In this document: in pieces, positions 32,700-43,642 of the stretch
How positions within the stretch are numbered: the first letter of the stretch is position 1
Layout of the letters: each line of letters starts with the position of its first letter
DNA from: Planococcus liqunii
Lineage (GTDB): Bacteria; Bacillota; Bacilli; Bacillales_A; Planococcaceae
Direction: 5' to 3'
Assembly: GCF_030413595.1 (NCBI RefSeq)
Contig: NZ_CP129238.1
Location: 806,001 to 870,000, forward strand
Length of the DNA: 64,000 nt
Position numbers and translations under genes: made by a program
Notes under the pieces: model-generated
The model's database searches: none
The model's input: only the letters and a program-made list of their open reading frames with translations
Told to the model about the DNA's origin: nothing

Positions 32700-34148
32700 T
32701 TAATATTTTTTCATCTTGGATCGGATGCGTGGATCGATAAATGCATACAACAGATCGATGATAACGTTGACTAAGGAAATGGTGATGGCGATATACACAA
32801 CGCCGCCCAAAATACTTGGAATGTCGGGAACGAATTGCTTGTCGACGATATAGCTGCCGATGCCGCTGATATTGAATACCTTTTCGGTAACTGCAGCGCC
32901 GCCGAGCATGCCGCCGAACAACAAGCCGATGACTGTGATGATGGGAATCATCGCATTGCCGAATGCATGCTTCCATAAAACATAGCGTTCGCTGAGGCCT
33001 TTTGCTTTTGCGGTGATGATGTAGTCTTCGTTGACCACTTCCAGCATCGACGACCGTGTCATCCGCGCAACCGAAGCGGTCAATGCCGTCCCGAGTACCA
33101 CGACCGGCATGATCATCGACAGCCAATTGGAAGGGTTATACGTCGCCGGCAGCCATTCAAGATTGATCGAGAAGCCGAGGATGAAAATCAGTCCTTGCCA
33201 AAAGTTCGGAATCGATAAACCGATCAACGCTATGAACATTAAGGTATAGTCCAAAAATGAATTCGGCCGCGTTGCCGAAATGATGCCGACTGGAATGGCG
33301 ATGGCAATCGCCATCAAAAGCGCAAAAAGGGTCAGTGTGAACGTCACCGGGAATTTGCCGGCGATGGTCGCTGCGACGTCTTCATTTCCTTCATAGGAAG
33401 TGCCAAGGTCAAAGGTGAAAATGCCCTGGATGGCGTGCCACAATTGCGCAAAGTACGACTGGTCGAGCCCGTAGATCCGGTTGAAGTTATCAATTTGCTG
33501 CTGCGTGGCGGATTCCCCGAGCAAATTCGCAGCCGGATCAAACGGCGATAAATACAAAATGGTGAATACCAAAACCACGACGCCGAAGATGACAAAAATA
33601 CTCATGACGAGGCGTTCGAGAATGTATTTCAAATAGAAGTTGCTGTACAGCAGAATAAGGGCGTACATCAAGAGGCCAGGGACAAAAGAAAGCATTAAAA
33701 AAACGGGGTTTTGCAGAAGCTCCTGGAAAGTTCCCCGGAAAGTGGCGCGTTTATTTCCTTGTTCGGCAAAAGCTGAGTCGGCGGTTGCCTGCACTTTTTT
33801 ATGGAATTCTTCGTCCGCCCATTTTTGGGCTTCTCCGTCAATCGACTGTTCAACGACCGGCTTATTGAAAAATCGCTGTTTCTTGATGAGCTGCTGCTTG
33901 AAATCTTCTTTTAGCCGCTCGCGGTAGCCGGTGCCCAGAAGGGACGCCCGCGTTTCTTGGAGTACCTTCGAGTACGCCTCATTGTTTTTCTGAAATAAAT
34001 AAAAGATGAAAACAAAAAGCGTTACAGGCAATCCCAATAAAAAGAGCAAAGCATGATAGAAGGGGCGCAAACTCATTTTGCTGTATGTATAACGGATTGT
34101 TTCCAAAAAAATTGAGGATTTTGGAGGTGCTTTTTCAGCGTTTATCAA
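32700..34148 (-). CDS. ABC transporter permease, DppB-like with extra N-terminal domain
   Basis: 482 residues, against about 310-340 for ordinary DppB. Canonical part begins at about 174 (YILERLVMSIFVIFGVVVLV) and contains YGLDQSYFAQLWHAI, DLGTSY and the coupling loop DYIITAKAKGLSERYVLWKH. Before it are a membrane helix (about 30-52), a charged segment of about 95 residues (53-147) and a second helix (148-168). By the positive-inside pattern the segment should face outside, where it could meet the binding protein. That placement is inference. It starts at TTG after GAAAGGTCG and is the first gene of the minus-strand operon. Confidence 0.86.
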   Translation of the reverse strand: MINAEKAPPKSSIFLETIRYTYSKMSLRPFYHALLFLLGLPVTLFVFIFYLFQKNNEAYSKVLQETRASLLGTGYRERLKEDFKQQLIKKQRFFNKPVVEQSIDGEAQKWADEEFHKKVQATADSAFAEQGNKRATFRGTFQELLQNPVFLMLSFVPGLLMYALILLYSNFYLKYILERLVMSIFVIFGVVVLVFTILYLSPFDPAANLLGESATQQQIDNFNRIYGLDQSYFAQLWHAIQGIFTFDLGTSYEGNEDVAATIAGKFPVTFTLTLFALLMAIAIAIPVGIISATRPNSFLDYTLMFIALIGLSIPNFWQGLIFILGFSINLEWLPATYNPSNWLSMIMPVVVLGTALTASVARMTRSSMLEVVNEDYIITAKAKGLSERYVLWKHAFGNAMIPIITVIGLLFGGMLGGAAVTEKVFNISGIGSYIVDKQFVPDIPSILGGVVYIAITISLVNVIIDLLYAFIDPRIRSKMKKY

Positions 34149-34285
34149 TTAAATAACGACCTTTCTTGCTAAATTGCCTAATTCCGATAGGTATAGTATA
34201 TTTTATTTTAGGCATATAGGAAAGTCAATGTTTCGCTTTTGCGAAATAATAGTTTTCGCCAAAACAAACTGGCAGGTGCAAAAAA

Positions 34286-36022
34286 GTGGAAACCATTTTA
34301 AAAGTAGAAAATCTGCGCGTGTCGTTTCAATCCGGAGACAAGGAATTTGAAGCGGTCCGCGGTGTAAGTTTTGAAGTGAAAAAAGGGGAGACTTTGGGCA
34401 TTGTCGGAGAGTCGGGAAGCGGCAAAAGCGTCACCGCCCGTACCATCATGCGGTTGCTGCCATCGCCTCCTTCTTATATTAAAGAAGGGGCAGTCAGCTT
34501 CCTGGGAGAGAACCTGGCCCTTAAGACAGAAAAAGAAATGGAAGCCATACGCGGACGGGATATGGGCATGATTTTCCAGGACCCGATGACTTCCCTGAAT
34601 CCGACCATCCGGATCGGCGACCAGATTGCGGAAAGCCTGATCAAGCACCAGAAGATGAACAAAGCGGAAGCGAAAACCCGGGCCATAGAGATTCTGAAAT
34701 TGGTAGGCATTCGGGACAGTGCGGTCCGCTACAACCAGTACCCGCATGAGTTTTCGGGCGGCATGCGGCAGCGGGTCATGATTGCAATTGCTCTTGCGTG
34801 CCGGCCGACGCTCTTGATCGCCGATGAGCCGACAACAGCGCTCGATGTAACGATTCAGGCACAGATATTAAATGTCATGAAAGACATCCAGCAAAAACTC
34901 GGGACTTCAATCATTTTGATCACCCATGATTTGGGCGTGGTGGCAGGAATGTGCGACCGCGTCGCTGTGATGAAAGACGGGGAAATTGTTGAAACCGGTA
35001 CAACCCAAGAAATTTTCGAAAGCCCGAAGCATCCATACACCCGGAAGCTGTTGAATGCGCTGCCGCGTTTGGACGAAAAGAAAAAACCGAAGCGGACGCC
35101 GCTTGTGCCCCTTAGTGATTCAGGCACGCCGCTCCTCCAAGTAAATTCGCTCAAGCAGCATTTTGATATGGGGAAAGGCAATACAGTGAAAGCAGTCGAC
35201 GATATTTCGTTCTTTATCCGTCCGGGCGAAACGCTGGGGCTGGTAGGAGAATCGGGTTCCGGCAAGTCGACGACGGGGCGCGCCATCCTGCGGCTTCATG
35301 AACCGACGGACGGCCATGTATTATACGAAGGCATGCCGGTCAACCGGCTGTCGAAAAAAGAAATGAAAACGATGCGGCGGTATATGCAAATGATCTTCCA
35401 GGATCCGTATTCATCGCTCAACCCGCGTTTTAAAGTGCTCGATATTATCGGCCAGGCACTGGACCTCCATAAACTGAGCGGCTCCAAAGAAGAACGGAAA
35501 AGACGGGTGGAGGAATTGCTTGTCATGGTCGGACTGGAGCCTTCGCATGCGCTGCGCTATCCGCACGAATTTTCCGGAGGACAGCGCCAGCGGATCGGCA
35601 TTGCGCGGGCGCTTGCCGTCGAACCGAAATTCATCGTTTGCGATGAACCATTATCGGCGCTGGACGTATCCATCCAAGCGCAGATTGTTGAGCTGCTGGA
35701 AGATTTGCAGCAGCGTTTGGGATTGACGTACTTGTTCATCGCCCACGATTTGTCGATGGTCAAGCATATCAGCGACCGGGTTGCGGTCATGTACGCTGGC
35801 AAAATTGTCGAACTGGCAGAGAGCGAAGAATTGTATGCCAACCCGCAGCATGAATACACAAAATCGCTGTTGTCCGCCATTCCAATTCCGGATCCAAAAA
35901 TCGAAGCGAAGAAAAAACGGGTCATGTTGGCTGAACAAACGACCGAGGACCGCTACAACTTGCTGAACTCACAGCTTGTGGAAGTATCCGAAGGCCATTG
36001 GGTAGCGAAAGTGGTCCGTTGA
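34286..36022 (+). CDS. fused double ATPase of a peptide-type ABC transporter (DppD-DppF fusion)
   Basis: 578 residues, starting GTG. The first ABC domain (about 4-260) has Walker [12 protein letters not shown], signature FSGGMRQRV and Walker [13 protein letters not shown]. The second (about 285-535) has [20 protein letters not shown] and [12 protein letters not shown]. Each ends with the oligopeptide-family tail ([28 protein letters not shown]). It would drive the divergently encoded permeases. The 137-base gap between it and the permease gene should hold both promoters. The ribosome site is weak (AGGTG). Confidence 0.92.
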   Translation: METILKVENLRVSFQSGDKEFEAVRGVSFEVKKGETLGIVGESGSGKSVTARTIMRLLPSPPSYIKEGAVSFLGENLALKTEKEMEAIRGRDMGMIFQDPMTSLNPTIRIGDQIAESLIKHQKMNKAEAKTRAIEILKLVGIRDSAVRYNQYPHEFSGGMRQRVMIAIALACRPTLLIADEPTTALDVTIQAQILNVMKDIQQKLGTSIILITHDLGVVAGMCDRVAVMKDGEIVETGTTQEIFESPKHPYTRKLLNALPRLDEKKKPKRTPLVPLSDSGTPLLQVNSLKQHFDMGKGNTVKAVDDISFFIRPGETLGLVGESGSGKSTTGRAILRLHEPTDGHVLYEGMPVNRLSKKEMKTMRRYMQMIFQDPYSSLNPRFKVLDIIGQALDLHKLSGSKEERKRRVEELLVMVGLEPSHALRYPHEFSGGQRQRIGIARALAVEPKFIVCDEPLSALDVSIQAQIVELLEDLQQRLGLTYLFIAHDLSMVKHISDRVAVMYAGKIVELAESEELYANPQHEYTKSLLSAIPIPDPKIEAKKKRVMLAEQTTEDRYNLLNSQLVEVSEGHWVAKVVR

Positions 36023-36039
36023 CTAAATAAACTGTTTCT

Positions 36040-36084
36040 AAGCTATAACCTGAACCGAAAGGATCTGGGTTATAGCTTTTTTTT
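36040..36084 (+). terminator. intrinsic terminator after the fused ATPase gene
   Basis: AAGCTATAACC (36040-36050) pairs with GGTTATAGCTT (36068-36078), followed by a run of Ts. Confidence 0.92.
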
Positions 36085-36146
36085 ATAATAGAGGAAATTC
36101 ATCCAGGAAACCGAAAGGATAAAAGAGAGCTTATGGAAAGGGCGGG

Positions 36147-37052
36147 ATGATATTGGAACAAAAAGAAATCATCGAGTTGGCGAAAAGGTACGGTTTTGAA
36201 CTGGAAGGGCGGAAATGGACACTGAATGATTCAGGGCTGGACTTTTTGGTGGTACTCTACGAAGATCCGTCAGGCATTCGTTGGGTGCTGCGCATACCGC
36301 GAAGAGCGGACGTGCAAAGTGGAATCCGAAAAGAAAAAGCGATTTTGGACGTCGTAGAACCGAATCTTGTTGTGGCAGCTCCGAAATGGGAAGTGATCAC
36401 GGAAGAATTGATTGCTTACCGTGCACTTCCGGGCGTTCCAGCCGGTACAATCAATAAAGAAGAGCAGCGCTATGACTGGGTGATCAATCCCGAACAGCTG
36501 TCTGAGAATTACGTGGCCAGCTTGGCAAAAGGAATGGCGTCTCTTCATTCGATTTCCTTTGAGAAAGTGGAAGCTGGCGGATTGGCTATTCAGGCAATTG
36601 ATGAAGTGAGGAGCCAGATGCTGCAACGAATGGAAACGGTGAGAGCTCAGTTTGAAGTCAGTGATGCTCTTTGGACTCGCTGGCATAAATGGATTGAAGA
36701 CGATTCCATGTGGCCGGACCATACGGGATTCATCCATGGCGATCTGCATGCCGGCCATATTCTGATTGACTCGCAAGAAAACGTCACAGGTTTTATCGAC
36801 TGGACAGAAGGCAAAGTGGCGGACGTTTCCACCGATTTTGTCGGCCATTTGCGTGCGCACGGCGAAGAGGAAATGAAGCGGCTGGTGGATGCTTATGAAG
36901 AAGCAGGCGGCATCACTTGGCCGAAGATGAAAGAACACATTCTTGAACTGGCGGCCACGTATCCGATCGATATCGCCGAATTCGCATTGAAATCAGGGAT
37001 TGAAGAATATGCGGAAATGGCTCGCGGAGCTTTAAAAGGACAAGAATCTTAA
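36147..37052 (+). CDS. macrolide 2-prime-phosphotransferase-like kinase (Mph family)
   Basis: 301 residues of the aminoglycoside/macrolide phosphotransferase fold. The catalytic loop FIHGDLHAGHILIDS has His in place of the usual Asn, as in Mph enzymes (GH-x-L-I-D), followed by the metal-binding FIDWTEGKVADVSTDFVGH. The N-lobe has the ATP-site region (VLRIPRRADV, then IRKEKAILDVV). It would transfer phosphate to the desosamine sugar of macrolides. Chromosomal Mph homologues are frequent in Bacillales, so this may be an intrinsic trait. Activity against a drug is not shown. It lies between two terminators as a single-gene unit, ATG after GGAAAGGGCGGG. Confidence 0.82.
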   Translation: MILEQKEIIELAKRYGFELEGRKWTLNDSGLDFLVVLYEDPSGIRWVLRIPRRADVQSGIRKEKAILDVVEPNLVVAAPKWEVITEELIAYRALPGVPAGTINKEEQRYDWVINPEQLSENYVASLAKGMASLHSISFEKVEAGGLAIQAIDEVRSQMLQRMETVRAQFEVSDALWTRWHKWIEDDSMWPDHTGFIHGDLHAGHILIDSQENVTGFIDWTEGKVADVSTDFVGHLRAHGEEEMKRLVDAYEEAGGITWPKMKEHILELAATYPIDIAEFALKSGIEEYAEMARGALKGQES

Positions 37053-37090
37053 GCTATTAGCAGGTTTGGTTAACTTCGAGGCAACTATTA

Positions 37091-37132
37091 AAAAAACAGC
37101 AGGCGCCCATCAAAAGGATGCCTGCTGTTTTT
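37091..37132 (+). terminator. intrinsic terminator after the Mph-like gene
   Basis: AAACAGCAGGC pairs with GCCTGCTGTTT, followed by further Ts. Confidence 0.9.
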
Positions 37133-37204
37133 GGTTGTCGGCTTTTTTTTCGACACGATGCCAAGGGGAAATCTATGCATGAGAACAAGAAATGAAAAAG
37201 TAAT

Positions 37205-37246
37205 AAAAAACCATCCCTGAAACAAAATTTCCAAGGGATGATTTTT
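37205..37246 (-). terminator. terminator of the YjiH gene
   Basis: CATCCCT (37212-37218) pairs with AGGGATG (37234-37240). Read leftwards the stem is followed by GTTTTTTATT. Confidence 0.8.
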
Positions 37247-37251
37247 CGCTT

Positions 37252-38616
37252 TTATACAAACCAATGGCCAAACAACACGAGAATCGGCAAAGTGATTACT
37301 GTGCGCAAAATGAAGATGACAACCAGTTCCCAGAATTTGAGCGGGATGTTTGAACGCAAGATCAACAGGCCGATTTCAGACATGTAGATGATTTGGGTCA
37401 ACGAAACCCCTGCCAAAACAAAGCGGGTCAATTCGCTCTCGATGCCGCTGCCAAGAACTGCCGGCAGGAACATATCCGCAAAACCGACGAGGAAAGTCGG
37501 GGCCGCTTCGGCTGCTTCTGGGAGCCCCAGTAAAGTCAGTACAGGAATCAACGGATAAGAGACGATTTTGAACAGCGGCGTGTATTCCGCTACGACCAAT
37601 GCTACTGTTCCGAGTGCCATGACCAATGGGATTAACGCCAGCCAGATATCCAAAACGGTTTCAACGCCGATTTTGGCAAGTTTCGATGGGCTTGCGGCAC
37701 TGTCCGCTTTGCGGCGGGCTTCAGCCAACCCCCATTTAACGAGAGACACGCCTTCCGGAATGGTGTCATCAACTTGTTTGCCGACCGGCGCATAATAGTC
37801 ATCCTTTTTGCGGGACAGCGGCGGGATGCGCGGCATGATGATGGCCGCGACCAGGCAAGCGACCGATACGGCCAAATAGAATGGCAAAAACAAATGGCCG
37901 ATGCCGACCACATTGGCGACGACCAAACTGAATGCGACCGATGCAATCGAGAAAGTGGTGGCAATGACGGACGCTTCACGTTCGGTGTAATAACCTTCAT
38001 CATATTGTTTCATCGTTACCAGAACGCCGACTGGCGCTGCTCCCATCCAGGATGCCATGGCATCAATCGAGGAACGGCCAGGCAGAGTAAATATGGGACG
38101 CATGAATTTGTTGACCAGAACGCCGACAAATTCCATCAGCCCGAATTCAACGAGCAAAGGCAACAGAATACCGGCGAACAAGAACCAGGTCAACAGGACC
38201 GGCGCCAAATCATAAAGAACGACTCCGCCTGTATTGCGGGAAGCAATTGCTTCAGGACCGATTTCAAAATAAGCCATGATGCCGAATGCGAAGGCAATGA
38301 CGCGCACAGCGAGGCCGAACGGACCATTGATAAACGTTGAACGCAGGAAGGGCGATTTCTGGACGAACGCCGGTTTTATGGCAGTCGCGGCCAGACTGGC
38401 AATGGCTGAAAAGCCAAGCAGGAAGAGGATGAATCCGGGAATTGCAGAGCTAAAAGTTAATAATAGGAAGGAGGCCAGAATACCGACGCCGATTGTCACT
38501 TCCCCGTTATACGAAATCGGGCATAAAAACAGCAGTGCCCCGATCAGCGATGGAATGAGAAATTTCCAGGTTGCCGCTGGAGAAATGGTTTTTTTGTTTT
38601 GCTGGAGCATGGTCAT
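37252..38616 (-). CDS. YjiH family membrane transporter (nucleoside-recognition Gate domains)
   Basis: 454 residues with about ten hydrophobic helices. The Gate-type segments are visible (GLMEFVGVLVNKFMRPIFTLPGRSSIDAM in part, and later GSGIESELTRFVLAGVSL). YjiH-family members are thought to move a small solute, but the substrate is not established. The ATG follows AAGGAGG at 8 bases. A perfect 15-bp palindrome of GntR-operator type lies about 40 bases upstream, so expression should respond to a metabolite through an unlinked GntR regulator. It stands alone, read away from glutamate dehydrogenase. Confidence 0.82.
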   Translation of the reverse strand: MTMLQQNKKTISPAATWKFLIPSLIGALLFLCPISYNGEVTIGVGILASFLLLTFSSAIPGFILFLLGFSAIASLAATAIKPAFVQKSPFLRSTFINGPFGLAVRVIAFAFGIMAYFEIGPEAIASRNTGGVVLYDLAPVLLTWFLFAGILLPLLVEFGLMEFVGVLVNKFMRPIFTLPGRSSIDAMASWMGAAPVGVLVTMKQYDEGYYTEREASVIATTFSIASVAFSLVVANVVGIGHLFLPFYLAVSVACLVAAIIMPRIPPLSRKKDDYYAPVGKQVDDTIPEGVSLVKWGLAEARRKADSAASPSKLAKIGVETVLDIWLALIPLVMALGTVALVVAEYTPLFKIVSYPLIPVLTLLGLPEAAEAAPTFLVGFADMFLPAVLGSGIESELTRFVLAGVSLTQIIYMSEIGLLILRSNIPLKFWELVVIFILRTVITLPILVLFGHWFV

Positions 38617-38650
38617 AGATGAATCCTCCTTGTGGCTTTATAAAATAAGA

Positions 38651-38665
38651 TGTATACAGTATACA
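38651..38665. promoter_or_regulatory. GntR-type operator palindrome before yjiH
   Basis: TGTATACAGTATACA is a perfect 7-1-7 palindrome. On the minus strand a TATAAT-like box lies just upstream of it, so a bound repressor would block the yjiH promoter. The TGTATACA form suits FadR-type GntR regulators. Confidence 0.7.
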
Positions 38666-40665
<2,000 letters not shown>

Positions 40666-40689
40666 TATATAGCAAGACAAGCTCACAAG

Positions 40690-40720
40690 CGCTCAGACAA
40701 AACAGTCTGAGCGTTTTTTT
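40690..40720 (+). terminator. intrinsic terminator after gdhA
   Basis: CGCTCAGAC (40690-40698) pairs with GTCTGAGCG (40705-40713), followed by TTTTTTT. Confidence 0.94.
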
Positions 40721-40840
40721 ATTTGCTGTATTGCGCCTTTACGCAATCCACATACTTCTTAATATTTCCTCAACAATAACTTCACATTCGACCCGTACAA
40801 TTAATGAATAACAAACGAGAAAATTCGAGGGGGAATTGAC

Positions 40841-41869
40841 ATGAAGAAATGGACAGCAACTGCAGGTGTACTGGCGATGACGGCGATGCTCGCAGCGTGC
40901 AGCGGGGAAGAAGCGGCAAATAACGCAGAAGCGGAAGGCACTGGTGCGGGCATTTCCGGTTCACTGGATTTCTATACGTCTCAACCCGATGCGGATGCAC
41001 AGGCATTGGTCGATGCGTTCACGGAAAAGAATCCGGATGTGGAAGTCAGCATTTTCCGTTCAGGCACAGAAGAAGTGGTATCAAAAATCCAGGCGGAAGA
41101 CCAGGCAGGTGATATTCAGGCCGACGTACTGCTGGTGGCGGATTCCGTAACATTCGAGAATTTCAAAAAAGAAGAGTTGCTGCTTTCCTACAAGTCGCCG
41201 GAAGCTGATGCCATTGACCAAGCCTATGTGGATCCCGATGGCACTTATACCGGAACAAAAGTGATGGCGACGGGACTGATCGTCAATACGAACGAAGTAA
41301 AAGATTTGCCGGACAGCTGGTCTGTGTTGACGGAAAAAGCGGCGAAAGGCAAAGCGGGGATGCCAAGCCCGCTGTATTCCGGAGCAGCCGCTTATAACTT
41401 GGGCGTGGTCACAAAGCAGGACGGCATGGGCTGGGAATTCTATGAAGACATGCGCGCCAACGACATCACCATTACGCAAGGAAACGGCGCCGTGCTGGAA
41501 GGCGTGGCAATGGGTGAACAGCAGTACGGCATGATTGTTGATTATTTAGCAGCGCAAGCGAAGAGCGACGGATCTCCTGTGGAATTGGTGTATCCAAAAG
41601 AAGGCGTACCGGTCATTACTGAGCCGGTAGGCATCCTGGCAAATACCGATAACGAAGAAGCGGCCCAGGCATTTGTTGATTTTGTGCTGTCGGAAGAAGG
41701 GCAGGAACTGGCGTCAGATCAGGGCTATACACCGATACGGCAAGGCGTTGAAGCGCCGGAAGGCTTAAAATCATTGGACGACATAAAGGTATTGGAAGCT
41801 GATTCAGTGGAATTGCTCCAAACGCGCGATGACGACAAAGCGAAATTCGGGGAAATCTTCGGTCAATGA
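40841..41869 (+). CDS. iron(III)/phosphonate-type ABC transporter substrate-binding lipoprotein
   Basis: 342 residues. The lipobox MLAACS gives the lipidated Cys at about 20. The rest is a FbpA/AfuA-type binding protein (LDFYTSQPDADAQALVDAF, then VLLVADSVTFENF, and EPVGILANTDNEEAAQAF). The fold also serves 2-aminoethylphosphonate and thiamine, so the ligand is not certain. It starts three genes in line (binding protein, double-domain permease, ATPase). Start ATG after GAGGGGG. I found no Fur box upstream, which weakens but does not exclude an iron role. Confidence 0.82.
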   Translation: MKKWTATAGVLAMTAMLAACSGEEAANNAEAEGTGAGISGSLDFYTSQPDADAQALVDAFTEKNPDVEVSIFRSGTEEVVSKIQAEDQAGDIQADVLLVADSVTFENFKKEELLLSYKSPEADAIDQAYVDPDGTYTGTKVMATGLIVNTNEVKDLPDSWSVLTEKAAKGKAGMPSPLYSGAAAYNLGVVTKQDGMGWEFYEDMRANDITITQGNGAVLEGVAMGEQQYGMIVDYLAAQAKSDGSPVELVYPKEGVPVITEPVGILANTDNEEAAQAFVDFVLSEEGQELASDQGYTPIRQGVEAPEGLKSLDDIKVLEADSVELLQTRDDDKAKFGEIFGQ

Positions 41870-41899
41870 CCGATTTTTCTGGAGTAAGGAGTTAACAAT

Positions 41900-43642
41900 A
41901 TGATGGTAAAACAGCAGGCAATTGGAGAGAGGAAAAAGGGGATGCCTTCTTTCTCTCTCTTTTTTCAAAACAAAAACTTCTATAAAGGCATCGGCCTGCT
42001 TGCGGTATTTCTGCTGTTCCTGCTGCCGGTGCTCCGGCTCGTCTGGCTCAGTTTTGTTAATAAAAGCGGGCTGACGCTGCACTATTACCAACAGGTGCTG
42101 CAGGAAGCAGCGACATGGGTGACGGTCCAGAACACGCTGATCATTGTGCTGGGATCTACGCTACTGGCGCTTGTTTTGGGCGTTGCATTTTCCTGGATTG
42201 TCGCTTACGTCGAAGTGAGCGGAAAACGGGCGATGCAGCTGTTCATTTTTCTGCCCTTTATCATTCCTTCCTATATCACGACACTGGCATGGACACAGTT
42301 TTTCAGTGGATCAGGTCCGGTAGCGGCGTTATTGGCGAGGCTTCCCGGAAATTTAGAAGTGCCGAATTTGTACAGCATCGGGGGCATCGTCCTGCTCCTT
42401 GGCTTGTCGCATTACCCGCTGGTTTACCTTTTCACAGTGAATGTCTTCCGGAAGATTCCACGTGATTTGGAAGAAGCGGCAGCGACATCCGGCTTGTCGA
42501 AAAAACAGGCATTCCGGAAAGTGGTGCTCCCGTTGGCACTTCCCGGCATTGCGAGCGGGGGCTTGATTGCCTTTTTATCAAATCTTGACAATTTCGGGAT
42601 ACCCGCATTTTTAGGGACCCCATCGAATATCCGGGTGCTCAGCACTTATATTTATGAGCAGGTCGTGGGTTTTGGTCCGGAAGCATTCTCGCGGGCGGCT
42701 GTGTTGTCGGTCCTGCTGGGGGTTATTGCACTTTTCGGCACGCTGCTGCAATGGTTTTTGCTGCGGCGGAGCCGCGTCACGGAAACGGCACGAAGTGATT
42801 CGGAGCCGCGTATTTTCCTGAAGCCTGCCAAAAGAAGAGTGCTGGAAGTTTCACTATGGGCGTTTTTGCTGGTGACGAGCGTCATGCCGCTGATGGCAAT
42901 GGCTGCATTGTCGCTGATTTCTGCATACGGCGTGCCGTTTACATTGGAGAATTTGTCTTTGAAAAACTATGAGCATATATTTTTAATTGATGCCAAACCG
43001 GCGTCCGCATTAGCGAACAGCCTTAAGCTCGCGCTGGTTACGATGGCCATTTGCTTGATTCTGGGCACCATGCTAGCCTATCTCCGGTTTAAATACCCGG
43101 ACTGGAGCACGAAAACAGCGGAATTGTTCATCACAATACCGTATGCGCTGCCTGGAACCGTATTCGCACTTTGCATGATTTTCATGTGGATAGAACCGGT
43201 GCCTGGCTGGAACCCTGGAATTTACGGGACCGTACTGATTCTTTTTATCGCCTACACCACCCGATTTCTCGTGCTGCAGATCCGCGGCAGCCATACGGCA
43301 TTCCTGCAAATCGATCCATCGATGGAAGAGGCGGCTAGAATAGCGGGCGCAAGGGGCTGGACGAAGTGGCGCAGGATTTTATTGCCCTTATTGTTTCCGG
43401 GCATACTCGGCGGCGCCTTGCTGGTCTTTTTGATGGCTTTGACGGAACTCACCGTATCGAGCCTGCTGTGGTCTTCCGGCTCTGAAACGGTTGGCGTCGT
43501 CATTTTTAGCTACGAACAGGCCGGCTATTCGACTTATTCGACTGCGTTCTCAACAGTTCTTGTGCTGGGCATTTTGCTCGGCGGCGCCTTATTTATGGGG
43601 CTCGGCAAGCTATGGGACAGAAAGGTGATGAAAGCAAAATGA
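41900..43642 (+). CDS. iron(III)/phosphonate-type ABC permease with two fused permease domains
   Basis: 580 residues with about twelve helices. Both permease halves are in one chain, each with a coupling loop (DLEEAAATSGLSKKQAFRKV at about 190, and MEEAARIAGARGWTKWRRIL at about 480). This is the SfuB/FbpB layout. It overlaps the ATPase gene by four bases. The ATG follows AAGGAG at 8 bases. Confidence 0.9.
   Translation: MMVKQQAIGERKKGMPSFSLFFQNKNFYKGIGLLAVFLLFLLPVLRLVWLSFVNKSGLTLHYYQQVLQEAATWVTVQNTLIIVLGSTLLALVLGVAFSWIVAYVEVSGKRAMQLFIFLPFIIPSYITTLAWTQFFSGSGPVAALLARLPGNLEVPNLYSIGGIVLLLGLSHYPLVYLFTVNVFRKIPRDLEEAAATSGLSKKQAFRKVVLPLALPGIASGGLIAFLSNLDNFGIPAFLGTPSNIRVLSTYIYEQVVGFGPEAFSRAAVLSVLLGVIALFGTLLQWFLLRRSRVTETARSDSEPRIFLKPAKRRVLEVSLWAFLLVTSVMPLMAMAALSLISAYGVPFTLENLSLKNYEHIFLIDAKPASALANSLKLALVTMAICLILGTMLAYLRFKYPDWSTKTAELFITIPYALPGTVFALCMIFMWIEPVPGWNPGIYGTVLILFIAYTTRFLVLQIRGSHTAFLQIDPSMEEAARIAGARGWTKWRRILLPLLFPGILGGALLVFLMALTELTVSSLLWSSGSETVGVVIFSYEQAGYSTYSTAFSTVLVLGILLGGALFMGLGKLWDRKVMKAK

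Noticed and set aside
40720..40841. Fur box before the iron-type ABC importer
   Set aside because: No sequence close to the GATAATGATTATCATTATC pattern was found, so iron regulation is not claimed.
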